Shown piece by piece: positions 18,381 to 28,594 of a stretch of 64,000 nucleotides of DNA. A program made the position numbers and the translations under genes. The notes beneath the pieces were generated by a model. The model had not been told where the DNA came from, searched no databases, and saw only the letters and a program-made list of their open reading frames with translations. Each line of letters opens with the position of its first letter. The stretch's first letter is position 1. The DNA is taken from contig NZ_CP016796.1 of NCBI RefSeq assembly GCF_001895265.1, forward strand, positions 1,178,001 to 1,242,000. Direction: 5' to 3'. Origin of the DNA: Francisella uliginis. Its GTDB lineage: Bacteria; Pseudomonadota; Gammaproteobacteria; Francisellales; Francisellaceae.

Positions 18381-18499
18381 TATAGTCTACTATGTTTAAA
18401 AGTAGTACTTGATCAAATAGCGTGCATGCACGCTATTTGCTAGATTGTGTGGTCAAGCCTGGCACAATGACGTACTACTTTTATATGGTTTTAGCTATA
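18381..18499. repeat. MITE-like inverted-repeat element (type C)
   Basis: Bounded by TATAG at 18381 and CTATA at 18495-18499. It has a strong inner inverted repeat AAAAGTAGTAC (18398-18408) against GTACTACTTTT (18472-18482). Inside is a perfect 26-bp palindrome at 18414-18439, centred on GCATGC. It encodes no protein. It abuts the clipped gene at 18182-18379 and lies 37 nt from the type A element. The ends share TATAG with type A, which suggests the same mobilising transposase. Confidence 0.6.
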
Positions 18500-18536
18500 T
18501 GTAATTAGAAAATTCTTACACATCGCAGTAATATAT

Positions 18537-18675
18537 ATAGTCAATCCGATTGTACTGTGTACTTTTATGCGGTCATCCTGAACTTGATTCAGGATCTCTT
18601 TACTTTGGCTAGGAGATTCCGGATCAAGTCCGGAATGACAGGTTTTATTTTACATGAGTCATTCGGATTAACTAT
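18537..18675 (+). repeat. MITE-like element type A, copy 1
   Basis: A 139-nt non-coding unit with terminal inverted repeats ATAGTCAATCCGA (18537-18549) and TCGGATTAACTAT (18663-18675), flanked by TA on both sides. Two internal hairpins follow each other: TCCTGAACTTGATTCAGGA and TTCCGGATCAAGTCCGGAA, separated by about 20 nt. A second copy in reverse orientation lies at 35777-35915 and differs at about six positions by eye. This looks like a transposase-less element moved in trans. The 350-nt gap 18380-18730 holds only this and the type C element. Confidence 0.8.
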
Positions 18676-18730
18676 AATTAAACCATCATAATTATAGTCT
18701 AAAATAGTTTAATTAAAATTTCTAATAAAC

Positions 18731-19804
18731 CTAATTTGCTAAAAATTTTTTAAGATTCTCTTGAGACTCAGCTAACAACTGTAAATTTCCAATATCGTTA
18801 ACCAAAATAAATTTAAGCTTTTTATTACTATTCTTCTTATCTAAAAGCATTGCTTCAAGATATTCGTTTCTATTTATATCTTTAGGAAATTCTATAGATA
18901 TATTAAAGCCTGTAATAAATTTTTTAAATTCTCTAGTTTGCTGAAGATTTAACATTCCTAAAAAATGTGAGAAGTCAATAGCTTGGGCCATACCGACGCC
19001 TACTGCTTCACCATGTTTCAACCCAAGATATTTTTGACATTTTTCTATAGCATGTCCAAAAGTATGACCAAAATTAAGAATAGCTCTAGCACCTGTTATC
19101 TCTTTTTCATCTTCTGCGACTACTTGTGCTTTTATATGGCAACTTCTTTTTATCATCTCGATTAGAGTCTTTTGATCCTTATCTAAAATTTTCTGCCTAT
19201 TAGACTCTAACCAATAATAGAAATCCCTTGAGATAAAAGCATATTTTACTACTTCAGCCATACCTGCTATAAATTCTCTAGAAGGTAAAGTTTTATAAAA
19301 CTCTATCGAAGTATAAACAAGTTTAGGTTGATAAAAAGCACCAATCATATTTTTACCAAGGGCGTGATTTATAGCAGTTTTACCACCAACTGAAGAATCA
19401 ACTTGAGAAAGTAAAGTTGTTGGTATTTGAATAAAATCAACTCCACGCTGGTAAATAGCAGCAGCAAAACCAGTGATATCACCTATTACACCGCCTCCAA
19501 GGGCTATAAGAACCGTAGAGGAACGAGTAAACTTATTTTCTAATAGAGTTGATAATATTTTATCTAAGCTTTGTTGTGATTTATATTGTTCACCATCTTC
19601 TAGAATACAAGTTTGTACAGATGTTCTTTCAGATATATAATCAAAAAGACTCTTCAAATAAAGATTTTCAATAGTCGTATTTGTGACAATAAGAACTTGT
19701 TTATCAGTTATATACTTATCTATATATGAAAAATCTAGCGAAGAGTCGATTACTATTTCATATTTTTCACTAGATGTAGGATTTACTTGTAATTTGTCTA
19801 TCAC
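18731..19804 (-). CDS. aroB: 3-dehydroquinate synthase
   Basis: Second step of the shikimate pathway, converting DAHP to 3-dehydroquinate with NAD and a divalent metal. It contains [32 protein letters not shown] (NAD-binding glycine loop), [19 protein letters not shown], and the metal ligands in [12 protein letters not shown] and [11 protein letters not shown]. The length of 357 is standard. The start overlaps aroK by 4 nt. It is the last gene of the pilMNOPQ-aroK-aroB run, the arrangement common in gammaproteobacteria. Confidence 0.95.
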   Translation of the reverse strand: MIDKLQVNPTSSEKYEIVIDSSLDFSYIDKYITDKQVLIVTNTTIENLYLKSLFDYISERTSVQTCILEDGEQYKSQQSLDKILSTLLENKFTRSSTVLIALGGGVIGDITGFAAAIYQRGVDFIQIPTTLLSQVDSSVGGKTAINHALGKNMIGAFYQPKLVYTSIEFYKTLPSREFIAGMAEVVKYAFISRDFYYWLESNRQKILDKDQKTLIEMIKRSCHIKAQVVAEDEKEITGARAILNFGHTFGHAIEKCQKYLGLKHGEAVGVGMAQAIDFSHFLGMLNLQQTREFKKFITGFNISIEFPKDINRNEYLEAMLLDKKNSNKKLKFILVNDIGNLQLLAESQENLKKFLAN

Positions 19805-20331
19805 AGGATTGTTTCTTCTACTAAGAATGTAGATATTTTATTAACGATATTTTTAACTGTTGCACCATTTGTTTCAACAACCACATCAGCTATACTTTTA
19901 TATAAAGGCTCTCTCTCAGACATTAATTCTTCTAAAACAGGTCTTTTATCATCAACTCTTAGTAGAGGTCTTTTTGTATCCTTTGCTGTTCTTTCAAGCT
20001 GCTGCTCGATAGTTGCTTCTAAATAAACAACTTTTCCACGTGATGATAATAAAGATCTTGTTTCTGGATCTAATATAGCACCACCACCGGTTGCTAGAAC
20101 TATATTTTGTTTCTCAGTTAAGATCTCTGCTATAACATCTCTTTCACGATTTCTAAAGCCTTCTTCACCTTCTAAATCGAAAATCCAATTAATATCGACA
20201 CCACATTTTTTTTCGATAGTTTCATCAGAATCAACAAACTCTAGTTTTAACTCTTTCGCTAACTGTTTACCTATAGTAGATTTTCCAGCACCAACTGGAC
20301 CTATTAAGAAAATATTTTTTGTTCTTATCAT
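19801..20331 (-). CDS. aroK: Shikimate kinase
   Basis: Phosphorylates shikimate at the 3-OH using ATP. The Walker A motif [15 protein letters not shown] (residues 11-25), the shikimate-binding Asp in [13 protein letters not shown], the ATGGGAIL loop and the lid RPLLR are all present. It has 176 residues, normal for AroK. Overlaps aroB by 4 nt. About 125 nt of AT-rich DNA separates it from pilQ, so it may also have its own promoter. Confidence 0.94.
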   Translation of the reverse strand: MIRTKNIFLIGPVGAGKSTIGKQLAKELKLEFVDSDETIEKKCGVDINWIFDLEGEEGFRNRERDVIAEILTEKQNIVLATGGGAILDPETRSLLSSRGKVVYLEATIEQQLERTAKDTKRPLLRVDDKRPVLEELMSEREPLYKSIADVVVETNGATVKNIVNKISTFLVEETIL

Positions 20332-20458
20332 TTTTGACTCAAAATTATAAGTTGATTATACACTGTGATAGTTAGTTACTAATCACCCCTTTTATATAAA
20401 AATTATAGCTATATAAGATACCTAAATATCTATATTTTTGCAACTATTATATACTTAT

Positions 20459-22213
20459 TTATCTCTGTATTTTTGTCTCTATGATTTTTGGGGTTATAAA
20501 TATCAACAGTTCAGTATCTGTATCAGATATTTTTGTATAACTAAATAAATAGCCAAGATATGGAATATCTCCTAAGATTGGTATTTTACTACGAATTTCA
20601 TCTTGTTTCTTCTCATATATTCCACCTATAACCACTGTTTGACCATCTTTAGTCATTATCTTAGTAGTAATTTCTCGTTTATTAATTGCCGGAGGATTAT
20701 TTTCACCTGTTTCTGTAGTTGTATTTACACTATTTTTTGTTACTAATAAGTCCATAACTATATTACCATCTGGTGCTATTTGAGGAGTTACTTGTAATTC
20801 TAAAACAGCCTCTTGGAAGGCAATAGATGCTGCACCTGATGCTGTTGATTGATTATAAGGAATATCTTCACCTTGTTTAATAAATGCAGTTTCATTATTT
20901 GCTACCACTAAATGAGGTGAAGCAACTTGGTTAGCTAAAGTTTCAGCTTCTAAGGCTTGAATTTCTACTGTTAACTTAGCTCCTCCAAAAATAGCATAAG
21001 CAAGTTCAGCAGTAGCTCCTTTTAGGCTCGTGACTGCTGCAGCATCTGCACCATTATTAAAAGTATTAAATGCTACATTAGTACCACCTCCATTAAAGCC
21101 ATAATTAAAGCCTAACTCCAAAGAGCTTTCTCTACGTACCTCAACAATTCTAGATTCAATTAATACTTGATCATTGGGAATATCAATTTCTTTAATAACC
21201 TCTTTGATACGTGGCATTTTTTCTTCTGTATCTGTTACAATCAAAGTATTTGTACGTGCGTCAGAAGTTATACTACCTCTTGGAGACATTATACCACCAT
21301 TTTGTTTTGCCATAGAAGTAACTACTGTTTGAGCAGACTGAGCAGTAGTATAATTTAAAGGTATAAACTCGGTTACAAGGGTGGCATTATTTTCTAATGA
21401 ACGTTTTGTTTGTAATTCTAACTGCTCTTGGGCAGCAATTTCAGCAGCTGTTGCAACATATAGAATACTATTCATTTTCTTAGTTGCTAGACCTTTGCTC
21501 ACAAGCACTATATTCATGACCTCATTCCAAGGAACATTTTTTAAATCGATAGAAATATTTCCTCGAACACTGCTACTAACAACAAGATTTAATCCTGCAA
21601 ACTCAGATAAAACTTGCAATACTGTTTGAATAGGAGCATCTTTAAAAGATATTGAAATTGGTTCATTAATATTAAAACCTTCAACACGACTATTGCGCCT
21701 ATCTATTTTAAACTTAAAAGCATCGCCTTCTTTTAAATCATTTAAAGCAACTCTATCAAGAGAATGTATAACAAAAACAACATTGTTATTTCCTTTGTGT
21801 ACTCTTATAGAATCTACAATAGTATTGAATACTTTAGTATCTATATTACTAACCCATCTATCAGATATAGAGGTATTTTCAAATGTTATTGTTAAAGTAT
21901 AACCATCTTGTGATAATTTAGTTTTATAATCAGAAAAACCACTAATATTTTCTTCAAACAAAACTTCAAATACAGCGCCACCGTTTAGGCTACGATGAAA
22001 TTCAAGATCTTTAATATGTTTAACATCATTATTATTTTTATTTTGCTCACGTCCAACAATTTTTGTCGCTGGTTTTTGTGTTTTTTGTGGTACATTTGTT
22101 TTGGCTGCTGCAGAACCATTTTTTGTTGTCTCAGCTAAAGATGAATCATACCCCAAAACTCCACCAAAGATTGCTAAAATTGCTAATAACTTCTTTTTTT
22201 TAAAAAACATCAT
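20459..22213 (-). CDS. pilQ: Type IV pilus secretin PilQ
   Basis: Outer-membrane channel through which the pilus fibre exits. Signal peptide with a KKKK start (FFKKKKLLAILAIFGGVLG). An AMIN-type domain lies at about 65-170 (LEFHRSLNGGAVFEVLF), followed by an STN/N0 domain (ISISFKDAPIQTVLQVLSEFAGLN). A secretin N1 domain (VTEFIPLNYTTAQSAQTVV) and the secretin barrel follow, with VASPHLVVANNETAFIKQGEDIPY and VVIGGIYEKK, ending IPILGDIPYLGYLFSYTK. The length of 584 is shorter than many PilQ proteins, apparently with a single AMIN domain. pilP is 6 nt upstream. Confidence 0.95.
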   Translation of the reverse strand: MMFFKKKKLLAILAIFGGVLGYDSSLAETTKNGSAAAKTNVPQKTQKPATKIVGREQNKNNNDVKHIKDLEFHRSLNGGAVFEVLFEENISGFSDYKTKLSQDGYTLTITFENTSISDRWVSNIDTKVFNTIVDSIRVHKGNNNVVFVIHSLDRVALNDLKEGDAFKFKIDRRNSRVEGFNINEPISISFKDAPIQTVLQVLSEFAGLNLVVSSSVRGNISIDLKNVPWNEVMNIVLVSKGLATKKMNSILYVATAAEIAAQEQLELQTKRSLENNATLVTEFIPLNYTTAQSAQTVVTSMAKQNGGIMSPRGSITSDARTNTLIVTDTEEKMPRIKEVIKEIDIPNDQVLIESRIVEVRRESSLELGFNYGFNGGGTNVAFNTFNNGADAAAVTSLKGATAELAYAIFGGAKLTVEIQALEAETLANQVASPHLVVANNETAFIKQGEDIPYNQSTASGAASIAFQEAVLELQVTPQIAPDGNIVMDLLVTKNSVNTTTETGENNPPAINKREITTKIMTKDGQTVVIGGIYEKKQDEIRSKIPILGDIPYLGYLFSYTKISDTDTELLIFITPKIIETKIQR

Positions 22214-22219
22214 TTTACC

Positions 22220-22801
22220 TTAATGTATAACTACTTGAGTCTTTTCCCAAACTCTTTTGCTTGTATTTTTCTTCCATTCACCCACCAAAATGCCTTCTTT
22301 CGTAACATTTTCGATTTGTCCATAGTTCCTACCAATTAATTCACCCGCTTTTAGGTAGATAGGCTTTTTCTCTTGAGGATTTTCAACAACTCCCCATTTT
22401 TGATCATTTTGATATACCACACCTTCAAATCTAAAAGAGCTTATTGGATATTGCTGTAAATTTGTAGGCTTAGTTGTCATGATTTTTTGTAATTGAGGAG
22501 GAATAACTATTGGCTTTAATTTTACGACCTTCTTCTTTTTTGTTTGAGTCTTTTTCTTTTTTTCAAAAGGCAAACCATGATTTATATCAAATAAATTTCT
22601 TATTTTTGAAAGTCTTTCAAACGTTAATGTATCACCCTTGTACTCAGGGATCTCTAACTTTTCTGAGCTTTTTATAGTTCTCATTTTATTTTGAATTAGT
22701 TGATCAATCTGTTTAATCCTAGATTCATAACTAGCAAAACTTAAACTAAATGATCCTAAAAAAAGAGCTACTATAAATAATAAAAAACTAAATCTAACCA
22801 T
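22220..22801 (-). CDS. pilP: Type IV pilus assembly protein PilP
   Basis: Periplasmic protein that links the PilMNO platform to PilQ. The N-terminal hydrophobic segment (FSFLLFIVALFLGSFSLSFA) is a signal peptide. No lipobox cysteine is visible, unlike the classical PilP lipoprotein. The C-terminal beta domain contains FRFEGVVYQNDQKWGVVENP, YLKAGELIGRNYGQIENV and ILVGEWKKN, the PilP fold pattern. A lysine-rich linker (KKKKTQTKKKKVVK) precedes it. It sits between pilO and pilQ with gaps of 5 and 6 nt. Confidence 0.85.
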   Translation of the reverse strand: MVRFSFLLFIVALFLGSFSLSFASYESRIKQIDQLIQNKMRTIKSSEKLEIPEYKGDTLTFERLSKIRNLFDINHGLPFEKKKKTQTKKKKVVKLKPIVIPPQLQKIMTTKPTNLQQYPISSFRFEGVVYQNDQKWGVVENPQEKKPIYLKAGELIGRNYGQIENVTKEGILVGEWKKNTSKRVWEKTQVVIH

Positions 22802-22806
22802 ATAAG

Positions 22807-23406
22807 CTAAGCCCCCACACCTTGACGTGAATAGGTCTGCAAATTTAGCTCTATAAGCAACTTAGTATCAGACTCTTTTTTAATATTAATATTAGTAATG
22901 ACAGCAATATCCTTCATATCAATTAAAGCGACAAAAAGCTTAATCATTTGAGAAAAATTACCACTCAATTTTGCTTTAAAATTTAATGCATATAAGTCTA
23001 AATATTTGTTTTTTTCAACACCTGCTGGAGATAAATCTATAACAGTCATTCCAGAGCCACTAATAGCTTCGTTAAGAGTTGATAAGAATATTGGTACAGA
23101 ATGACGCTCTGGAATACTAAATCTTTCCTCAGCATTATGATGTTCTAGTATTTTAACCTCATTTTTAAGTGCTGCTAAATCTTTTTGCTTTCTTACAAGC
23201 TTAGGAATTCTTGCCTCCATAGACTTAATCTGAGATTGAGCTCTTTGTTCTTCTAATAAAACAGGACTTACAAGCATCAGATAGAAGCAAAATATGAATA
23301 CAATTAACACAACTATCATTACAGGAAGTTTAATTTTCAAAGGAGTATCTATAATCAACTTTGAATATTTATTAGATAAAAAAAACTTTTCTATTCTTTC
23401 CTTCAT
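22807..23406 (-). CDS. pilO: Type IV pilus assembly protein PilO
   Basis: Inner-membrane platform protein that pairs with PilN. There is one transmembrane helix at about 28-49 (LPVMIVVLIVFIFCFYLMLV) after a short cytoplasmic tail. A coiled coil (EEQRAQSQIKSMEARIPKLVRKQKDLAALKNEVK) and a ferredoxin-like periplasmic domain follow. Identity rests mainly on topology and position between pilN and pilP. It overlaps pilN by 4 nt. Confidence 0.85.
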   Translation of the reverse strand: MKERIEKFFLSNKYSKLIIDTPLKIKLPVMIVVLIVFIFCFYLMLVSPVLLEEQRAQSQIKSMEARIPKLVRKQKDLAALKNEVKILEHHNAEERFSIPERHSVPIFLSTLNEAISGSGMTVIDLSPAGVEKNKYLDLYALNFKAKLSGNFSQMIKLFVALIDMKDIAVITNINIKKESDTKLLIELNLQTYSRQGVGA

Positions 23407-23963
23407 CTAACACTATCTCCCTTAAATGCATTATCTTCACCAAATTTAAACTCTAAAGAAAAACTTCTTTGACCATTTTTCTCAGAACCTAAGCTCTTAA
23501 GTTCAACTTTTTTAACTCGAAACTCAATTTCCAAATTTTTCATAAATACTGATAGCAATTTAAGATCTCTTACCTCACCATTTAAAATTAAAATATCTGA
23601 GCTTGTAACATAATTCATATTTGTAATATATAACTGGTCGGTAACCGCTCGTGATATTTTTTCTATCCCTAATAAAATATAATATTGACTGGCTTTAATA
23701 TTTGCTAAATCTGAAGAAATATCGAGAAGTTCATCTCTTTGCTCTTTAACTGTTTTATATTCAGATGCTTGCTTATTTAGTTTTGAGATCTGTGTTTGTA
23801 AATAGTTTTTTACTCTTATATCCTCATCACTTGACCATGAGAAAATTATAGAAATTGAAAACATCAACACAAAGGCAACAAACCCCATAAATGCAAAATC
23901 TGTAACTATATATATAAGCTGCTTCCTTCTCCAACGCCCTCTTATAAAATTTAGATCTCGCAT
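23403..23963 (-). CDS. pilN: Type IV pilus assembly protein PilN
   Basis: Inner-membrane platform protein. The cytoplasmic N-terminus MRDLNFIRGRWRRKQL corresponds to the INLLPWR-like segment by which PilN docks into PilM, although the motif is degenerate here. One membrane helix lies at about 20-42. A coiled coil and a ferredoxin-like periplasmic domain (LYITNMNYVTSSDILILNGEV) follow. The gene sits directly after pilM and overlaps pilO. Confidence 0.87.
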   Translation of the reverse strand: MRDLNFIRGRWRRKQLIYIVTDFAFMGFVAFVLMFSISIIFSWSSDEDIRVKNYLQTQISKLNKQASEYKTVKEQRDELLDISSDLANIKASQYYILLGIEKISRAVTDQLYITNMNYVTSSDILILNGEVRDLKLLSVFMKNLEIEFRVKKVELKSLGSEKNGQRSFSLEFKFGEDNAFKGDSVR

Positions 23964-23964
23964 A

Positions 23965-24969
23965 TTATAAAGCCTCCCTCATAGCTATAGCTACAGGAAT
24001 TACATAGCGATATGGCTGATCTATTGTATCAAAGCTACTATGATTAATATTGACAAATGGATTTAATATTTGACACTGCTTTTGTGACAGGTCTTTTATT
24101 GACTCAAAAATACTCTCAAAATTTTGTTTAAGACCATAGATATAAACATTTGTATTTTCAGCATTATCAAAATAATCAAAATCATTACCAGCCATATCTA
24201 AAGACATAAAATCCATAAATCTTAATAAAAGTTGAATAGCCTCATCAATATAGTTGGCATCAGACATTTTAGTATCAAAAATTTTTATTGTTTCATAGCT
24301 TTTAAATTCACCATCAGAAGAAAAACTACATATTGATAGCTTATCTGTATACAATCCTAGAAAGACATTGTCTCCTTTATTATCTGAAATCTCAGAAAGA
24401 AAGAGTTCTTTTACAAAGCTAGCAATTGCTAATTTATCTAATGTACATACTGATAGAGGTTTCTTAGCCTTAGCAGCTATATCTCTTAGCTGATTAATTT
24501 TATCAACATCTGAAATATAATATATAGTCAGAAGGCCTTTTTCATCAATATCATCATAATAGTCAAAAGCAACTTCCATATAGTTATCTGGATATTTTCT
24601 CTTCAAAAAATGCTCAACAATATAAAATATAGCTCCTTGTTTTTCTATAACTTCTAATGCTTTCTTATCACATACGATTTCTTCTTTTATAACATCTATA
24701 TCGTTATAGCTAGTAAAGCCAAGTTTTGTAAAGCGCCCTAACTTATTGACAGCTATAGTTTCAGCAATAGCTCCTCCAACATAATCAGATGTCAATTGAT
24801 CTTCAAAATATGCCTCAGGAGGAAAAATATCGCTATAATAGCTTACTAATGAGTAGCTACTAGAATTTTTATCAAGTTTTACAGCTGCTAATGACGCAGT
24901 ATCAAACTCAATACCTAGAACTGTCCTTTGTGCTTGTCTTCGCTTTTTCTCAATTAATAACGATATCAT
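23965..24969 (-). CDS. pilM: Type IV pilus assembly protein PilM
   Basis: Cytoplasmic actin-like protein that binds the PilN N-terminus. It starts with a nucleotide-binding strand (VLGIEFDTASLAAVKLDKNSSSYSLV), as in PilM/FtsA proteins. The rest is strongly diverged, with no clear second phosphate loop. The assignment relies on this start, on length (334 residues) and on being first in the pilMNOPQ run. It overlaps nothing upstream; the 167-nt gap to the divergent adk should hold promoters for both. Confidence 0.8.
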   Translation of the reverse strand: MISLLIEKKRRQAQRTVLGIEFDTASLAAVKLDKNSSSYSLVSYYSDIFPPEAYFEDQLTSDYVGGAIAETIAVNKLGRFTKLGFTSYNDIDVIKEEIVCDKKALEVIEKQGAIFYIVEHFLKRKYPDNYMEVAFDYYDDIDEKGLLTIYYISDVDKINQLRDIAAKAKKPLSVCTLDKLAIASFVKELFLSEISDNKGDNVFLGLYTDKLSICSFSSDGEFKSYETIKIFDTKMSDANYIDEAIQLLLRFMDFMSLDMAGNDFDYFDNAENTNVYIYGLKQNFESIFESIKDLSQKQCQILNPFVNINHSSFDTIDQPYRYVIPVAIAMREAL

Positions 24970-25136
24970 GAGATTTTTTTACCTATTTAATCTAAAAATT
25001 AGCTATTTTTAATCTAAAATCCAGCTACCATTAATCTAAAAATTAATAATCAATTTCTAGATATATACTGTCATTTATTTTATAATTAAATGCATATTAT
25101 GTAAACTATTCTTTTAAAGTTAAGGTTGATAAAGCT

Positions 25137-25787
25137 ATGCGTATAATACTTCTAGGAGCTCCTGGAGCAGGTAAAGGAACTCAAGCAAAAATAATTGAAC
25201 AAAAATATAATATCGCTCATATTTCTACTGGTGATATGATTAGAGAAACTATTAAATCAGGTAGTGAAATTGGTAATGAACTAAAAAAAGTTCTAGATGC
25301 TGGCCAATTAGTTTCAGATGAGTTTATTATAGAAATTGTTAAAGATAGAATATCTAAAGATGACTGTAAGAATGGTTTCTTACTTGATGGTGTACCTAGA
25401 ACTATAGCTCAAGCTGAACAGTTAGATAAGCTAGGTATAAATATCGACTATATAGTTGAGGTTGACGTTGCTAATGAGCTTCTAATAGAAAGAATTACAG
25501 GTAGAAGAGTTCATCCAGCATCAGGTAGAACTTATCATATCAAATTTAACCCTCCTAAAGTTGCTGATAAAGATGATGTAACAGGAGAAGCTTTAATAAC
25601 TCGTACAGATGATAATGAAGATACTGTAAGAGAAAGACTTTCTGTATATCATCAACAAACAGCTAAACTAGTTGATTTCTATAGAAATTTCTCTTCAAAC
25701 AACACTAAGACTCCAAAATACATTAAAGTTAATGGCGATCAAGCTGTTGAGAAAGTATCTCAAGATATTTTTAATAATATAGATTAA
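25137..25787 (+). CDS. adk: Adenylate kinase
   Basis: Catalyses ATP + AMP = 2 [14 protein letters not shown] (residues 7-17) is the P-loop. [13 protein letters not shown] and [15 protein letters not shown] bind AMP, and [17 protein letters not shown] opens a long-type lid (about 120-160) without zinc-binding cysteines. The length of 216 is standard for the gammaproteobacterial form. Transcribed divergently from pilM. Its stop overlaps the end of the next, convergent gene by 4 nt. Confidence 0.96.
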   Translation: MRIILLGAPGAGKGTQAKIIEQKYNIAHISTGDMIRETIKSGSEIGNELKKVLDAGQLVSDEFIIEIVKDRISKDDCKNGFLLDGVPRTIAQAEQLDKLGINIDYIVEVDVANELLIERITGRRVHPASGRTYHIKFNPPKVADKDDVTGEALITRTDDNEDTVRERLSVYHQQTAKLVDFYRNFSSNNTKTPKYIKVNGDQAVEKVSQDIFNNID

Positions 25788-28522
25788 TAAGCCAAGCTTC
25801 TATCTTCCAAGCATTCTACCAGTAATTCTGTAAAAGAAATATATTTTACTCTTCCATGGTAAGATAACCCTATCTGACAGCTTCTATTAAAGCTAACTCC
25901 TATATCACAATCTTTTATCTGATTATTTAATGATCTTAAACTAGCCTTATTTAACTCAGGAGTTGTAAACCCTTTATCTCCGGCGAAACCACAGCAATAT
26001 ATTCTTTCAGGAACAACGAGCTCATCACAACACTTACTCAAAGCTTTGATATATTTATCATCTATATTTTGCTTCCTAGTTGAGCAATCTATATGCAGAG
26101 CTATTTTTTTAAATTTCTTCTTTAAGTTTAATCTATCTAAATTAGTTAAAATTAGATTATTAATATTTGATATCTCAATATTTTGATCCTTAGCAAAATT
26201 TGCACAAGAGCTGTTATCTGTTACGACATAATTATAAATTTCAAGATTTATACTCCTCTGCAAAAGATTTTGTGATGCTTGCTGTTGTTTATAGTTTGCT
26301 TTTGAATGATACATTTGACCACAACATTGTTTGTCTACCTTATTAGGATAATCAACATCAAAACCAAGCTCTTCTAAAATTATTTGACTAGGATATTTCT
26401 GATAGTTTTTATCTGCTGCAAAAATTCTATTTGGACATGATGGTAATAATAAAACTTTTTCTCTACTTGACTCTTGTGAATTAGTAAATTTAGATTTTTG
26501 GACTTGAGGCATAGTCTCTAAATATATAGGAATAGATTTAAACTTACTATGAAGATGTTGAGTCATTTTTTGCAAATTACTTCTACCTAAGATATTTCCT
26601 ACTAAATTACCTAATTTAACCTTTTGTTTTGCTGTATTTATTTCTCTAGCATGATTGACTAAATCATCAACTCTTTCTTTTTTACTAAGTATAAATGCTC
26701 CTGTGTCAATATCTACTGGACAGCGAGTTTTACAAAGACTCGTTGTTGCACAAGTCTCAACACCGTAATATTGATAATCTTTTAGCCATTGTTCTTTTTG
26801 TTTACCTTGCAATGTTTTTATTTTTCTTGCCACAGTATTTCTTTGTCTTGGAGTTAGGCTTAAATTACGTGACGGACATACAGGTTCACAAAAGCCACAT
26901 TCCATACATTTATCAATCTGATTATCTAAATTATTTAACTCTTTAAGATTCTTTTTATGTAGATCTTTGTCCTTTGTCAACTTAACATCTGGATTAAGGA
27001 TATTTTTTGGATCAAATAAGCTTTTTATTTGCCACATAATATCCCAGCATTTTTCACCCCATTCAACTATTGCAAATGGTGAAATGTTTCTACCACTACC
27101 ATGTTCTGCCTTTAGTGAACCATTGTATTTTTTAGCTACTAATAAGGTCAGCTCATGCATAAACTTATCGTATTCTAGAACTTCATTTTCATTATTAAAA
27201 TTAGGAGTAAGAACAAAATGAATATTACCAGCTAAAACATGACCGAAAATAGCCGCGTTAGAGTAATTATATTCTATAAACATTTTTTTCACATCTTTGA
27301 TAAGATTTGCAAGATCTAAAATATTTACCGCAATATCCTCAATTAAAACACTAGTTCCATCAGGCCTTTGCCCTGCAACTGTTGGTAATACTCCATTTCT
27401 AGTTTTCCATAAAGTTTGTATTTCACTCTCATCTTTTCTAAAACCTACTTGATGAATGATATCTGTCTGCTCTATATAGCTATCTACTTTGATCAGTTTT
27501 GATTCTAAGGTTTGGGAATTTTCTTCAGCAAGCTCGACCATAATCGCTGCTATATTCTCATCTTCTAAAGGTATCAAAAATGGTTGTAAATCTGCAACAT
27601 CTGAAACTGATTTCAACGACAAATAGTCTAAAAGCTCAACTGATGAGGGGTTAAGCGGAGCTATCTTTGTTGTTAACTCTATAAGCTCATCAAGTTGTCC
27701 ATAAATAAGATTTAAAGCCTTTTGTTTATATTCTGGAACTGTATTTAGTGTGACAGTACTGACAAAACCTAGAGTTCCTTCTGAACCTATTATTAGCCGT
27801 TCAATAATTTTTATAGGATCTTCAAAATCTAAAAATGCATTTAAGCTATAACCACTAGTATTCTTAATAGAGAATTTTTTTGTTATAAATTCAACCAATT
27901 CTGGATTACTTACAATTTGTTGGCGAATATTTAAAATTGAGTTTATAAAATCACTTCTATTATTTTTAAAGTTAGCAATACTACTCTGATCTGAAGTATC
28001 AAGAACTTCTCCATCAGCAAAAACAACTCGCATAGAATCTAAAGTAGCATATGAATTCTTAGCAGTACCACAACACATACCACTTGAGTTATTTGCTATA
28101 ATGCCGCCGATTTTAGCCGTATTAATTGATCCTGGATCTGGACCAATTTTTCTATCATAGATCTTAAGATACTTGTTTACTTCTGCTCCAATAATACTTG
28201 GTTGTAGTTTGATTTTTTTACCGTCGTCTAAAATTTTATAATCCAACCATGAGTCAGATGCTAAAATAACTAACACCTCATCTGTTACTGCCTGACCAGA
28301 AAGACTTGTACCTGCTGTTCTAAAAGTCAGCTTAATATCATGCTGACTAGCTAGGTTTATAAGTTGAATAACCTCTTGCTCATTTGAAACAATTAGAACA
28401 ATTTCTGGAACCATTCTATAAAGACTGGCATCAGTAGAATATGCATACCTCAGGAGTTCATTTTCAACTATTTGATCACTACTTAAGAAGTCACTAATTT
28501 TAGATTTAAATTGTTGTAACAT
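25784..28522 (-). CDS. FAD-linked oxidase fused to 4Fe-4S and CCG domains (YdiJ/D-lactate dehydrogenase-like)
   Basis: Single 912-residue protein. The N-terminal FAD_binding_4 domain has [40 protein letters not shown] and [10 protein letters not shown]; then comes a FAD-linked oxidase C-terminal domain ([28 protein letters not shown]). Two ferredoxin-type cysteine clusters follow, [14 protein letters not shown] at about 537 and [12 protein letters not shown] at about 590. Two CCG motifs near 730 (CCGQMYHSK) and 845 (CCGFAGDKG) finish it. This architecture is that of membrane-associated D-2-hydroxyacid dehydrogenases feeding the quinone pool. D-lactate or D-2-hydroxyglutarate is the likely substrate, but sequence alone does not decide. 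Confidence 0.85.
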   Translation of the reverse strand: MLQQFKSKISDFLSSDQIVENELLRYAYSTDASLYRMVPEIVLIVSNEQEVIQLINLASQHDIKLTFRTAGTSLSGQAVTDEVLVILASDSWLDYKILDDGKKIKLQPSIIGAEVNKYLKIYDRKIGPDPGSINTAKIGGIIANNSSGMCCGTAKNSYATLDSMRVVFADGEVLDTSDQSSIANFKNNRSDFINSILNIRQQIVSNPELVEFITKKFSIKNTSGYSLNAFLDFEDPIKIIERLIIGSEGTLGFVSTVTLNTVPEYKQKALNLIYGQLDELIELTTKIAPLNPSSVELLDYLSLKSVSDVADLQPFLIPLEDENIAAIMVELAEENSQTLESKLIKVDSYIEQTDIIHQVGFRKDESEIQTLWKTRNGVLPTVAGQRPDGTSVLIEDIAVNILDLANLIKDVKKMFIEYNYSNAAIFGHVLAGNIHFVLTPNFNNENEVLEYDKFMHELTLLVAKKYNGSLKAEHGSGRNISPFAIVEWGEKCWDIMWQIKSLFDPKNILNPDVKLTKDKDLHKKNLKELNNLDNQIDKCMECGFCEPVCPSRNLSLTPRQRNTVARKIKTLQGKQKEQWLKDYQYYGVETCATTSLCKTRCPVDIDTGAFILSKKERVDDLVNHAREINTAKQKVKLGNLVGNILGRSNLQKMTQHLHSKFKSIPIYLETMPQVQKSKFTNSQESSREKVLLLPSCPNRIFAADKNYQKYPSQIILEELGFDVDYPNKVDKQCCGQMYHSKANYKQQQASQNLLQRSINLEIYNYVVTDNSSCANFAKDQNIEISNINNLILTNLDRLNLKKKFKKIALHIDCSTRKQNIDDKYIKALSKCCDELVVPERIYCCGFAGDKGFTTPELNKASLRSLNNQIKDCDIGVSFNRSCQIGLSYHGRVKYISFTELLVECLEDRSLAY

Positions 28523-28555
28523 TATAAAATATATTATGAAAATATCTTAATTTAG

Positions 28556-28590
28556 AGTATACACAATACCATAATAAAGATTAATTATTT
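28556..28590. repeat. 35-nt direct repeat, left copy
   Basis: Starts AGTATACACAATAC and ends AAGATTAATTATTT. It matches the copy at 29604-29638 in 34 of 35 positions by eye. It lies between the FAD oxidase start and the stop of the methyltransferase gene, so the pair brackets that gene. Confidence 0.85.
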
Positions 28591-28594
28591 AATA

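Noticed and set aside
18381-18675. CRISPR array or small RNA gene
   Set aside because: The palindromes are not regularly spaced repeats with unique spacers; the inverted terminal repeats and second copy fit a MITE-like element better.
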